Positions 1 to 8,121 of a stretch of 35,542 nucleotides of DNA are shown one piece after another. Both the position numbers and the translations under genes were made by a program. Under the pieces are notes generated by a model, which was not told where the DNA came from, did not search any database, and worked only from the letters and a program-made list of their open reading frames with translations. Source of the DNA: Pseudopedobacter sp. (GTDB taxonomy: Bacteria; Bacteroidota; Bacteroidia; Sphingobacteriales; Sphingobacteriaceae). The stretch is from NCBI GenBank assembly GCA_014378105.1, contig JACMOI010000079.1, positions 1-35,542 of the forward strand, read 5' to 3'. Each line of letters starts with the position of its first letter. Within the stretch, counting starts at the first letter, position 1.

Positions 1-210
1 AGCCCAGAAATAACTTCTGAAACTGTTATTTGTCATTAAAAGACTTTCTGATTTCCTTTAATTTCCTATATTTAAACGAGAATAAGCCAAAATATCCCGA
101 TAAAAGATGAGTTAAAAATGCAAAAATTAGAATATCAATTATTTAGATAAAGAGTATGTTGTACAGCATTTTAGATAACTTCGGTAAATTAAAAAATCTC
201 TAAAATCAAC

Positions 211-765
211 ATGTCCAAACTAAAACACATCAGAGAACAACAAAACCTCACTCAAGAAGAATTATCTGAGAAATCTGGTGTTTCGGTAAGGACCATTCAG
301 CGAATTGAAGCAGAGAAAGATCCAAAAGGATACACGCTTAGGGTTTTAGCGGAAACTTTAGGTGTACAGCAAAAAGAGTTGCTGATTCAACCCTTAGAAA
401 ATGAAAACAAAGAAAATAATGAAGAATCTATTCCAGTCAATTATTCTAAAATTAAGTTAATTAATCTTTCGTCTCTCCCCTTTGTCGTGGTTCCTCTTTT
501 GAACATTTTGGTGCCGTTATTATTAATGTTCATCCTAAAGTTAAAGAATCCCATCACCAAACAAATTATCTCTTTACAAATGATGTGGACCATTGTCGCC
601 CCTATTATTTTTATGTTGGGGATTTTCATGAAGCTGGGGCGAAGCTTTACTTTAATCTTGATCATCGGCTTGGTACTTTCTAATATCTACATCATTCTAA
701 GAAATGCAGTAGGAATAGACCAGAAGAAAAAACTTCATTATAAACTGAATTTCAGCATGATATAA
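211..765 (+). CDS. XRE-family HTH protein with C-terminal membrane domain
   Basis: A 184-residue protein. Residues 1-55 form a Cro/CI-type helix-turn-helix (LTQEELSEKSGVSVRTIQRIE), and it probably binds DNA. A polar linker of about 25 residues follows. Three hydrophobic segments come next, near residues 88-112, 122-142 and 145-165, and resemble the DUF4870-like domain often fused to such HTHs. This would tether the regulator to the inner membrane. The ATG at 211 is preceded by a weak -7-like element (TAACTTCG, 176-183). It stands alone, with serine hydrolase downstream on the same strand after an 84-bp gap. The target and signal are unknown. The fold assignment is confident; the role is not. 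Confidence 0.8.
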   Translation: MSKLKHIREQQNLTQEELSEKSGVSVRTIQRIEAEKDPKGYTLRVLAETLGVQQKELLIQPLENENKENNEESIPVNYSKIKLINLSSLPFVVVPLLNILVPLLLMFILKLKNPITKQIISLQMMWTIVAPIIFMLGIFMKLGRSFTLILIIGLVLSNIYIILRNAVGIDQKKKLHYKLNFSMI

Positions 766-828
766 GGCTGTCGTGAATTTGTCGGGTTATTGACGGGGAG
801 AATTTAAGGCAAAAATAAATTTGCTTTT

Positions 829-836
829 GATCTTTG
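829..836 (+). promoter_or_regulatory. Possible -7 element for the serine hydrolase gene
   Basis: GATCTTTG matches 7 of 8 positions of the Bacteroidota -7 consensus TAnnTTTG and lies 14 nt before the ATG at 850. No good -33 TTG is seen at the usual spacing, so this is only a candidate. Confidence 0.35.
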
Positions 837-849
837 TAAAAAAATAATC

Positions 850-2340
850 ATGACTAAACGTAATCTATTCAGCCTCCTTTTCATACTCACTTTGGGAATC
901 AACAGCCAGGCTCAAGTTGACAAAAATTCTGACCTCTATAAAACCATTCTTTCAAAAGACAGTCTCCTTTTTAATGTTGGTTTTAACACTTGCGACATTC
1001 CGCAATTCGAAAACTTATTGAGCGAAAAATTCGAGTTCTTTCACGATAAAGACGGCATCTCTGATAAAACAAAATTTCTAGCTGATTTCCGTAATGGTTT
1101 GTGTAAAAACCCAAGCGAGTACCAAGCCAGAAGAGAATTGATACCCGAAAGCACACAGGTATTTGCACTCTACAAAAACGGAAAGCTATACGGAGCAATT
1201 CAAGAAGGTATGCATCAGTTTTTTGAGAAACAAACAGGTAAACCCAAAAAATTCGGTAGTTCTGCAAAGTTCACTCACGTTTGGCTGTTAGAAAATGGCG
1301 AATGGAAACTCACCAAATCTTTGAGTTTCGAACATCAAGAAAAGCAAATTTCTTCATCAACATCTTCCATTTTCGATGATGATTCGGCTATAGAGCAATG
1401 GATTAAAGAAAACAAAGTCCCTACGCTTGGGATCGGTATCATTGAAAATGGAGTGTTGCAACAAGTAAAGGTTTTTGGCGAAATTACCAAAGGCGTTTCC
1501 GCACCTTACAATACCATTTTTAATGTGGCTTCTTTGACAAAACCGGTAACAGCGATGGTTGCTTTAAAGTTAGTGAGTTTAGGTCAATGGAATTTAGACG
1601 AACCTCTTTATAAATATTGGACCGACCCTGACATTGCCAACGATCCAAGAAATAAAAAACTGACGACTAGGCTTATTTTGAGCCATCAAACAGGCTTCCC
1701 AAATTGGCGATGGATGAATGAGGATAAAAAACTTCATTTCCAATTTGATCCTGGAACTAAATATCAATACTCGGGTGAAGGATTAGAATATCTGAGAAAA
1801 GCGTTAGAAAAGAAGTTTAAAAAATCCTTACAAGAGTTAGCAAGCGAATTTATTTTTAAACCTTTGAAACTGAAAGACACTCAATATGTTTGGGACAACA
1901 ACATTGACACCTCAAGACTGGCTCTTCCTTATGATAAAGACGGAAATACTTATCCAACTATAAAAAGTACCACACCAAATGCAGCCGACGATTTAATGAC
2001 AACTATTGAAGATTATGGGAAGTTTTTAGTGAGCGTAATGGATAGCAATGGTCTCACCAAACAAGTATTTGAGGAAATGACTACTAATCAGGTGGCAAGC
2101 ACCAGAGGAAAACACTTTGGTTTAGGTTTCGAAAAATATGATTTAGGTAATGGAGAATATGCTTTGTCTCATGGTGGGTCAGATAAAGGTGTTCAAACCA
2201 TCGTATTTATTTTTCCGAAAACTAAGCAGGGACTTTTGATTTTCACCAACTCCGATACAGGTGCTGGCATTTACGAAAAACTCATCACTCATTATTTAGG
2301 CGAAAATGGGCAGAAGATAGTTGACATTGAAATGAAATAA
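850..2340 (+). CDS. Secreted serine hydrolase: NTF2-like domain plus class C beta-lactamase fold
   Basis: A 496-residue protein with a Sec signal peptide (residues 1 to about 21, ending in SQAQ). Residues about 30-160 look like a SnoaL/DUF4440 NTF2-like domain. Residues about 175-490 are a beta-lactamase/penicillin-binding-fold domain of the class C/EstB type. The catalytic SxxK is S228-L-T-K231. The second motif is Y307-S-G, replacing the usual YxN. The third motif is H441-G-G, in the place of KTG. Members of this family include esterases, D-aminopeptidases and beta-lactamases, so the substrate cannot be told from sequence. It probably acts in the periplasm. A hairpin terminator follows the stop codon, which suggests a single-gene transcript. 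Confidence 0.85.
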   Translation: MTKRNLFSLLFILTLGINSQAQVDKNSDLYKTILSKDSLLFNVGFNTCDIPQFENLLSEKFEFFHDKDGISDKTKFLADFRNGLCKNPSEYQARRELIPESTQVFALYKNGKLYGAIQEGMHQFFEKQTGKPKKFGSSAKFTHVWLLENGEWKLTKSLSFEHQEKQISSSTSSIFDDDSAIEQWIKENKVPTLGIGIIENGVLQQVKVFGEITKGVSAPYNTIFNVASLTKPVTAMVALKLVSLGQWNLDEPLYKYWTDPDIANDPRNKKLTTRLILSHQTGFPNWRWMNEDKKLHFQFDPGTKYQYSGEGLEYLRKALEKKFKKSLQELASEFIFKPLKLKDTQYVWDNNIDTSRLALPYDKDGNTYPTIKSTTPNAADDLMTTIEDYGKFLVSVMDSNGLTKQVFEEMTTNQVASTRGKHFGLGFEKYDLGNGEYALSHGGSDKGVQTIVFIFPKTKQGLLIFTNSDTGAGIYEKLITHYLGENGQKIVDIEMK

Positions 2341-2375
2341 ACCATTCAACTATTTGTGTTAAAAGCCTTATAAAC

Positions 2376-2406
2376 AAAAGCCTGTTCAAATGAATAGGTT
2401 TTTTTT
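2376..2406 (+). terminator. Intrinsic terminator after the serine hydrolase gene
   Basis: AAAGCCTGTTCA pairs with TGAATAGGTTTT around a two-base loop with one mismatch, and is followed by a run of T. It lies 35 bp after the stop codon. Confidence 0.8.
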
Positions 2407-2540
2407 ATGCTAAATTTCTCTGTTTCATATCAGTCATTCTAAATATTAGCGTCTCAAACATCGAAAACATCTTGATTTCTGTCGCAAACACCCCCTTATT
2501 ATACGTTTTCACCCCCTTTAATTATCTTCTAATTAAATCC

Positions 2541-2548
2541 TACTTTTG
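2541..2548 (+). promoter_or_regulatory. -7 element of the VOC-protein promoter
   Basis: TACTTTTG is a perfect match to TAnnTTTG, 50 bp before the ATG at 2599. It implies a leader of about 45 nt. The -33 element is weak. Confidence 0.5.
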
Positions 2549-2598
2549 ATTAGAGATTAGTTAACAGCATTTTTACAAAACTAAAAGCGAATAAAATT

Positions 2599-3036
2599 AT
2601 GGCACTTATAAACCCCTACATCAACTTTAACGGTAATGCCGAAGAAGCATTCAATTTTTATAAATCAGTATTTGGCGGAGAGTTCGCAACGATTATGCGT
2701 TTCAAAGATATGCCAAACCCTGGATTTGAGGTTTCAGAAATTGAAGCTAACAAAATCATGCATATTGCTTTGACTATTGGCAGTAATGTTTTGATGGCCA
2801 ATGATGTCCCAGAATTTATGGGTAAAGTAAATGAAAATGAAAACCGCTCTAAAATATCTATTAGTGCAGAGAGCCGTGAAGAAGCAGAGCAATTATTTAA
2901 TGGCCTTTCGGCAGGTGGAAGTGTAGAAATGCCTATTGGGGATAGTCCATGGGGTTCCTATTTCGGGATGTTTAGAGATAAATTTGGTATTGAATGGATG
3001 GTAGATTTCGATCCAAAATATAAAGGGAAAGTATAA
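2599..3036 (+). CDS. PhnB-like VOC superfamily protein
   Basis: A 145-residue protein of the vicinal-oxygen-chelate fold, PhnB/3-demethylubiquinone-methyltransferase-like subgroup. It begins with the typical 'NPYINFNGNAEEAFNFYKSVF' start (residues 4-24). It contains the central GSNVLMANDVP strand and ends with the DKFGIEWMVDF motif (about residues 126-136). The length is normal for the family. Despite frequent database names, these proteins have no proven methyltransferase activity, and the substrate is unknown. It sits alone between two hairpin terminators. Confidence 0.85.
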   Translation: MALINPYINFNGNAEEAFNFYKSVFGGEFATIMRFKDMPNPGFEVSEIEANKIMHIALTIGSNVLMANDVPEFMGKVNENENRSKISISAESREEAEQLFNGLSAGGSVEMPIGDSPWGSYFGMFRDKFGIEWMVDFDPKYKGKV

Positions 3037-3072
3037 GCGTAAAAGAACGATACATAAATCCCTAGGAACAAA

Positions 3073-3097
3073 AAAACCCGCTCCAGTGGGCGGGTTT
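3073..3097. terminator. GC-rich hairpin terminator
   Basis: AAACCCGC and GCGGGTTT form an eight-pair stem with an eight-base loop. A run of A precedes it, so it could terminate transcripts from either side: the VOC gene on the plus strand, or the decayed alcohol dehydrogenase on the minus strand, whose 3' end is at 3122. Confidence 0.75.
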
Positions 3098-3105
3098 CAA
3101 GGGCT

Positions 3106-3210
3106 AATCTATCCTCAACGTTTAACTGGTTAAAATCACTTTCAAGGCTTTTTCTTTAGTCCCACTACTTAATACTTCATGAACTACTTTTCTTAGTTTA
3201 TGACGACAAT
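3106..3210 (-). pseudogene. Remnant of the 3' end of a zinc alcohol dehydrogenase gene
   Basis: Read on the minus strand, the sequence up to the stop codon at 3122-3124 encodes a tail ending TKEKALKVILTS. The intact dehydrogenase at 16732-17769 ends AKEKALKVILTS. Upstream residues HKL...HEVL also line up with FKL...YEVF after a two-residue gap. By hand alignment about 60 of 80 bases match (3101-3180 against 16711-16790), including positions beyond the stop codon. The frame closes at an in-frame stop near 3230 and no N-terminal part is seen. This is a gene fragment left by duplication or deletion. Confidence 0.75.
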
Positions 3211-3230
3211 TATATGCTACTTCTGTTTTT

Positions 3231-3583
3231 TAATGATCATATCATGTCCAAGTAGAAAGCTCAAAAATTAAGAATGAAAAGAAATTTAGCTTACTTAAAA
3301 TACGATGCCCTCATCTAATCATAAAAACAAAAGAGTTGAAATAGAAAGATATGACATCTATCACGAATGAATGGGTATGATGTCACTTTAAATGCCTTTA
3401 ATTAACACCACATTGTATGATCAGTAATAAAAGATAACATATAAATCAAAAATGGAATTGGCTACAGCAATGGACTCATTTACAGCAAATAGATGATGGT
3501 GGAATAAGTAGATAATTCATTAAAAACTACGGAAACTAATTGAACAACGGAAAGATAAAATTCACTTTTTAAATAATAGAGCA
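3231..3583. other. Intergenic region before the osmC-like operon
   Basis: AT-rich, with no open frame that resembles a protein. It should hold the promoter of the OsmC operon, but no good TAnnTTTG element was found. A near-palindrome TGATCATATCA (3234-3244) has a three-base rather than four-base spacer, so it does not fit a FixK/FNR box. Confidence 0.5.
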
Positions 3584-4051
3584 ATGGAAACATACTTTTA
3601 TAATGTAAATATTAAATGGGAGAACAGCCGCAAAGGCGTTTTATGTTCGCCAGAATTGAACGAAAAAAATGGTATTTGTATAGAAGTGGCTACGCCACCT
3701 GAATTCTCGAAAGGAATTGCCGGGATTTGGTCGCCAGAGCATCTATTTGTTGCCGCTATTAGTGGCTGTTTAATGACTACCTTTTTAGCTATCGCAGAAA
3801 ACTCTACTCTTGAATTTGCAAGTTTCAGCTGTTCGGCAAAAGGAAAGTTAGAAATGGTAGAAGGTAAATTAATGATGAGCGAAATTCTTCTAAAACCTAA
3901 GGTTGTCATACATGATGAACTTCTTAGAGATAAAGCAATACGTATTGTAAAAAAAGCAGAGGATGCTTGTTTAATAGCCCACTCCGTTAAATCAAAAATC
4001 ATTTTAGAAACAATGATTGAGATAGAACCCATCTTAATCGAAAATCAATGA
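3584..4051 (+). CDS. OsmC/Ohr-family protein
   Basis: A 155-residue OsmC-fold protein. Family members reduce organic or fatty-acid hydroperoxides with a pair of reactive cysteines. Both are present here: C62 in the ISGCLMT helix and C129 in EDACLIAH, where the second is normally followed by the 'NS' type motif (here AHSVK). The length is normal. It is the first gene of a likely operon: its stop overlaps the start of the flavoprotein gene by 4 nt (ATGA at 4048-4051). Peroxide defence fits the surrounding stress genes. OsmC, Ohr and YhfA subgroups cannot be separated with certainty here. Confidence 0.85.
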   Translation: METYFYNVNIKWENSRKGVLCSPELNEKNGICIEVATPPEFSKGIAGIWSPEHLFVAAISGCLMTTFLAIAENSTLEFASFSCSAKGKLEMVEGKLMMSEILLKPKVVIHDELLRDKAIRIVKKAEDACLIAHSVKSKIILETMIEIEPILIENQ

Positions 4052-5124
4052 AAAAGCCCCATATTATTATTCTGGGTTGCAATTTTGCAGGTTTAACCAC
4101 AGCCAGATATATTCATGCGGTAGTTAAAGGCAAAGCAAATATCACCATTATTGACCGCAAATCCTTACTCACTTTTGTACCAAATATCCCCATACAGGTA
4201 CTGGCAAATATTAATCCTGCAATAGATCTACAATACAAGTTCATGTCTTTTTTAGAGCATGATGGCAGTGAATTTATTCAGGCAGAAGTCACCAGCATTG
4301 ATCTAATTACAAATACCGTTTTTTATCAACCAAATGAACGTTTGGGTCATCCTGTCCGCAAAATTAATTATGATTACCTGGTAATTGCACTGGGAAATCG
4401 TTTGGCCTATGACAAAATAGAAGGCTTTGATGAATTTGGTCACAGTGTAACAGACGTATTTCTTGGAAATCGATTGAGAAATTATCTTCGTAAAGACTAT
4501 AAAGATGGTCCTATTGCGATCACTTCTGATATTTTTCATCAGAGAAAAAGTGACAAATTACCAAAAGATATGCCTATTGCCTTAACTGCATGTGAAGGTC
4601 CACCGGTAGAAATGGCATTTTCAATAGCGCATTGGTTAGAAAAAAACTTTAAAGGAGATACTTCTACTGTATTTCTTTCTACACCTGCCGAAGTAATTGC
4701 AGAAGATGCAGGTGAAACCATTTTAAATCAATTGGTACCCATGATGGGCAAAATGGGCTATCATTATCAGGCAAATACCAATGGCATTAAAAAGGTTTCC
4801 AAAGATGGAATTGAATTTAATGATGGAACATCTCAAGAGGCAGAAATTGCTATTCTTTTCCCCGATTGGGAAGCTCATCCTTTTTTAAAGGAGTTACCTT
4901 TTACAGATGATATGGGTTTTGTAGTTACCGATATGTGTATGCGCAACCCTGATTACCAGAATATTTTTGCAGTGGGAGATGCAGCATCTATTACGGTTCC
5001 CAAAATAGGATCTTTAGGGCACATGGAAGCCGAGGTTTTAGCAAATACTATTGGAAAGGATTTAGGCATCATTAAAGATGATATTAAACCCATGGAATTT
5101 GAGCTATTATGTATGGGGATATGA
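4048..5124 (+). CDS. SQR-like FAD-dependent oxidoreductase, frameshifted before its C-terminus
   Basis: This frame gives 358 residues of an NAD(P)/FAD-dependent oxidoreductase of the sulfide:quinone oxidoreductase/type II NADH dehydrogenase group. The N-terminal FAD-binding loop is ILGCNFAGLTTAR (residues 8-20). The second FAD motif, FAVGDAASI, is near residue 308. Members pass electrons from sulfide, NADH or other donors to quinone at the membrane. The frame ends abruptly at GMGI. The natural continuation (YGDMSGIKGFY...) lies in the -1 frame from 5112 to 5312, as if one base were missing in the TGT/TAT junction near 5110-5114. It is either a real mutation or a sequencing error. It overlaps the upstream OsmC gene by 4 nt. 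Confidence 0.75.
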   Translation: MKKPHIIILGCNFAGLTTARYIHAVVKGKANITIIDRKSLLTFVPNIPIQVLANINPAIDLQYKFMSFLEHDGSEFIQAEVTSIDLITNTVFYQPNERLGHPVRKINYDYLVIALGNRLAYDKIEGFDEFGHSVTDVFLGNRLRNYLRKDYKDGPIAITSDIFHQRKSDKLPKDMPIALTACEGPPVEMAFSIAHWLEKNFKGDTSTVFLSTPAEVIAEDAGETILNQLVPMMGKMGYHYQANTNGIKKVSKDGIEFNDGTSQEAEIAILFPDWEAHPFLKELPFTDDMGFVVTDMCMRNPDYQNIFAVGDAASITVPKIGSLGHMEAEVLANTIGKDLGIIKDDIKPMEFELLCMGI

Positions 5125-5312
5125 GTGGCATCAAAGGTTTCTATATGCGAACTGACGAATGGTGGGGCGGCAAAGAGAGCCATTTAGAAATGGGGTTTAC
5201 ACCTTATGCCTTAAAAATGGAATTTAAACAAATGTATTATACCCTTGGAGGAAAAATTCCGCATTGGGGGTTAGCCATGAGTGAGATTATTGGAGATCAT
5301 ACTTTCATATAA
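5109..5312 (+). pseudogene. C-terminal part of the frameshifted FAD oxidoreductase
   Basis: These 67 codons encode the conserved C-terminal region of the flavoprotein, including YGDMSGIKGFYMRTDEWWGG and a final amphipathic segment ending SEIIGDHTFI that would associate with the membrane. There is no independent start signal, since the apparent ATG lies inside the upstream reading frame. With one base restored near 5112, the two parts would join into a protein of about 420 residues, the expected size. It should be read as part of the gene starting at 4048. Confidence 0.75.
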
Positions 5313-5349
5313 TGGATATAAATAGTTACATTATTAAAAAAAAAGAAAA

Positions 5350-5736
5350 ATGAAAATACAAAAAAACATATCCATCTGGATGGATCATGAGAATGCCCAA
5401 TTCATAGATTTAAATGCTAAAGACAAAAGCCATTTTATAACTTCAAAATTTACTTCTGAAACCAAAGAAGAAGCTTTGAACAGAAGCGAAAGTATCATGT
5501 ATAACAAGCGACAACAGATGCAGGAAGCCTATTATAAAGAAATAGCAAATGAGATTTTGAAGTACGATCATGTCCTATTATTTGGGCCAACCAATGCAAA
5601 AACAGAACTACATAATTACATGAGTAAGGATTTACACTTCAAGGATATTAAAATTGACGTGGAAACCGCCGATAAGATGACGGATAATGAAAAAGATGCT
5701 TTTGTGAGAGATCATTTTGAGAAGCAATTGAGTTGA
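5350..5736 (+). CDS. Small eRF1/Pelota-domain-3-like (baeRF-type) protein
   Basis: A 128-residue soluble protein. The pattern of an N-terminal beta strand (ISIWMDHENAQFIDL), a long helical middle, then the strand-loop VLLFGPTNAKTELHNYM (residues about 75-91) resembles the third domain of eRF1/Pelota and the bacterial release-factor-like (baeRF) proteins. The length fits a single such domain. It lies 37 bp after the flavoprotein gene and 41 bp before the HlyD-type gene, so it probably belongs to the operon. In Bacteroidota such small proteins occur near stress genes; the function is unknown. Family placement is moderately sure. Confidence 0.6.
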   Translation: MKIQKNISIWMDHENAQFIDLNAKDKSHFITSKFTSETKEEALNRSESIMYNKRQQMQEAYYKEIANEILKYDHVLLFGPTNAKTELHNYMSKDLHFKDIKIDVETADKMTDNEKDAFVRDHFEKQLS

Positions 5737-5777
5737 CTTTCTATTAAATTCCACAATTTTTTTACTCATTAATTAGC

Positions 5778-6863
5778 TTGAAATATCTAACAACTACTTT
5801 GCTCTTTTCACTGATTTTATTCGGTGGTTGCCAAACTAAGCAAGGGACCATCAGTCCGGTTAGGCAAGACATCACCGAATCCGTGTATGCTTCTGGAATG
5901 ATTGTTAGTAAAAATCAATATCAGGTTTTTGCTTCAGTGAGTGGGATTATTGATGAGGTTTTTGCAGATGAAGGAGCAAGGGTGGAAATTGGTTCTCCTA
6001 TCCTATCCATAGTAAATGATACCCAGCAATTAATGGCAGACAATGCTAAATCATCTGCCGAATTTAATGCCTTAAACTTCAATCGCGGTAAAATAGAGGA
6101 AGCCCAGTCATTTGTCAGTTTAGCGAAAAGTCAAATGGAAAATGATGCCCTCATGCTTGAGCGACAAAAGAATCTTTGGGCGCAAAACATTGGCACAAAA
6201 GTAACATTAGAACAAAGAGAAATTGTCTTTAAAAATTCAAACAATAACTATTCATCTGCACAGGAAAAGCTGAAAGAACTCAAAAAACAATTGGATTATC
6301 TCTCCAAGCAAGCCCAAAACAACTTGTTAATCAGTAATAAAAATAACAGTGATTATCTGCTAAAGAGTAAAGTAAAAGGCAAAATTTACAAGATGAACTT
6401 AGTTAAAGGCGAAATCGTTACTCCTCAAATTCCTGTTGCCATTATAGGCGATGATGAAAAATATTTGCTAGAAATGCAGGTGGATGAATATGATATTGTG
6501 GCCATTAAATTGAGAATGCCTGTTTTGGTTGTGCTAAACAGCTATAAAGATGCTGTCTTTAATGCGGTTGTCACCAAGATCAATCCAATCATGAATGTAC
6601 AAAGTAGAACCTTTACGATAGAAGCGGAATTTGTAAAACCGCCAAGTGCATTATATCCCAATATTTCCTTTGAGGCTAATGTGGTGATTCAAACAAAAAA
6701 AGATGCTTTGCTTATCCCAAGAAATTATCTTTTGAATGACTCTACGGTAGTAAATAAATCTGGAAAGAAAATCATCGTAAAAACTGGTTTGAAAGATTAT
6801 CAAATGGTGGAAATCCTCTCTGGAATAACTATGAATGACGAACTCATTCTCCCCGAGCAATGA
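5778..6863 (+). CDS. HlyD/MFP-type periplasmic adaptor lipoprotein
   Basis: A 361-residue membrane-fusion protein. Residues 1-18 are a lipoprotein signal with the lipobox LFGGC, so Cys18 would be lipid-modified. The lipoyl-like hairpin (about 40-80) is split by a coiled coil (about 95-175), and a beta-barrel domain follows (about 215-310). The start is TTG at 5778; no in-frame ATG is nearby, and the signal peptide begins right there. The stop overlaps the permease start by 4 nt (ATGA, 6860-6863). With the next two genes it forms a MacA/DevB-type ABC export system linking inner membrane and periplasm. The substrate is unknown. Confidence 0.85.
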   Translation: MKYLTTTLLFSLILFGGCQTKQGTISPVRQDITESVYASGMIVSKNQYQVFASVSGIIDEVFADEGARVEIGSPILSIVNDTQQLMADNAKSSAEFNALNFNRGKIEEAQSFVSLAKSQMENDALMLERQKNLWAQNIGTKVTLEQREIVFKNSNNNYSSAQEKLKELKKQLDYLSKQAQNNLLISNKNNSDYLLKSKVKGKIYKMNLVKGEIVTPQIPVAIIGDDEKYLLEMQVDEYDIVAIKLRMPVLVVLNSYKDAVFNAVVTKINPIMNVQSRTFTIEAEFVKPPSALYPNISFEANVVIQTKKDALLIPRNYLLNDSTVVNKSGKKIIVKTGLKDYQMVEILSGITMNDELILPEQ

Positions 6864-8119
6864 AAATAAAACTCATTGCCCAAGTTTCCACAGCTTTGCT
6901 CAAGGCAAGGCTAAAGCAAACCATGGTTGCTGCCTTTGGGGTCACTTTTAGCATTACCATGTTCATTACCTTGCTTAGTTTTATGGCTGGATTAAATGAT
7001 CTGCTAGATAATTTGATTTTAAACCGCACCCCTCACGTTAGGCTCTATAATGAAATCTTGCCTTCCCAAATTCAACCCATTGCCAAATCCACTGCCTACC
7101 CGGGTACTTACCATTTTATAAAGCATGTGAAACCCAAAAATGACCTGCCGGAGATAAGAAATAGTGAAGCCATCATCAAAGCTTTGAAGAATGATGTGAA
7201 TGTTCGGGGTGTTGCACCAAAAATCATGGTTTCTATTTTTTACAATGTGGGTGCCCTTAATTTAACGGGGGTTATTAATGGTATTGATGTCGATGCGGAA
7301 AACAGGCTTTTTAACTTTCAGGATTATGTGGTTCAGGGCAAAACTATAGATTTAAAAAATACCCCAAACAGTATCATTTTAGGCATAGGTGCTGCTAAGA
7401 AAATGCTTGTTCAGATTGGGGATAATATTCAAATCACAACCAGCGATGGAACTCGATTTCCCTTGAAAGTAGTCGGCTTTTTTCAATCAGGGATAGATGA
7501 GGTTGACAAAGTTCAAAGCTATGCTACACTTGCAACTACTCAAAAAATACTTGGAAAACCAGCCAGCTACTTCACGGATATTCAGATCAAATTATTCGAC
7601 ATGACCCTAGCTCCTACTCTTGCTAAAAAATACAGCATATTATTTGAAGCAGATGCGATAGATATTCAAACGGCCAATGCTCAATTTGAAACCGGCAGCA
7701 CTGTGCGAACACTGATTTCTTATGCTGTGGGCATTACTTTATTGATTGTTGCCGGATTTGGGATTTATAATATTCTAAACATGATGATTTATGAGAAAAT
7801 GGATTCCATTGCTATTTTAAAAGCAATCGGCTTTTCTGGTAAAGATGTGAATGCCATATTCATCACCATAGCCTTAACTATTGGGTTGGTTGGCGGGGCA
7901 CTTGGACTAGTCCTTGGATTTGGGCTCTCTACCTTGATTGGAGTAATCCCTTTTAATACAGCTTCCTTACCAACCGTAAAAACATACCCTATCAACTACA
8001 ACCCAAAATTTTATTTGATTGGAGCTGTGTTTTCCATCATCACTACCTATCTGGCGGGATACTTCCCATCTAAAAAAGCAAGCAAAATAGATCCAGTAGA
8101 TATCATCAGAGGAAAATAG
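6860..8119 (+). CDS. FtsX/MacB-type ABC transporter permease
   Basis: A 419-residue permease with the FtsX/LolC/DevC layout. One membrane segment lies near residues 25-47. A large periplasmic MacB-PCD-like domain spans about 50-280. Three more membrane segments lie near 285-310, 330-360 and 385-405, and the tail is KASKIDPVDIIRGK, typical of the family. It overlaps the adaptor gene by 4 nt and is 2 nt from the ATPase gene, so the three are co-translated. It would use ATP-driven mechanical movement to push lipid-linked or small substrates out of the inner membrane. Confidence 0.88.
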   Translation: MKIKLIAQVSTALLKARLKQTMVAAFGVTFSITMFITLLSFMAGLNDLLDNLILNRTPHVRLYNEILPSQIQPIAKSTAYPGTYHFIKHVKPKNDLPEIRNSEAIIKALKNDVNVRGVAPKIMVSIFYNVGALNLTGVINGIDVDAENRLFNFQDYVVQGKTIDLKNTPNSIILGIGAAKKMLVQIGDNIQITTSDGTRFPLKVVGFFQSGIDEVDKVQSYATLATTQKILGKPASYFTDIQIKLFDMTLAPTLAKKYSILFEADAIDIQTANAQFETGSTVRTLISYAVGITLLIVAGFGIYNILNMMIYEKMDSIAILKAIGFSGKDVNAIFITIALTIGLVGGALGLVLGFGLSTLIGVIPFNTASLPTVKTYPINYNPKFYLIGAVFSIITTYLAGYFPSKKASKIDPVDIIRGK

Positions 8120-8121
8120 CT

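Noticed and set aside
9-30. AATAAC/GTTATT inverted repeat at the window start
   Set aside because: A six-base AT-rich stem with a ten-base loop and no T run; expected by chance in DNA of this composition.
3234-3244. TGATCATATCA as a FixK/FNR box before the OsmC operon
   Set aside because: The half-sites are separated by three bases instead of four and no -7 element lies at the expected distance.
3598-4032. 144-codon open frame opposite the OsmC-like gene
   Set aside because: No recognisable domain; a shadow of the well-supported plus-strand gene.
5104-5114. Programmed -1 frameshift in the flavoprotein gene
   Set aside because: No X-XXY-YYZ slippery sequence and no clear downstream structure; a mutation or sequencing error is simpler.
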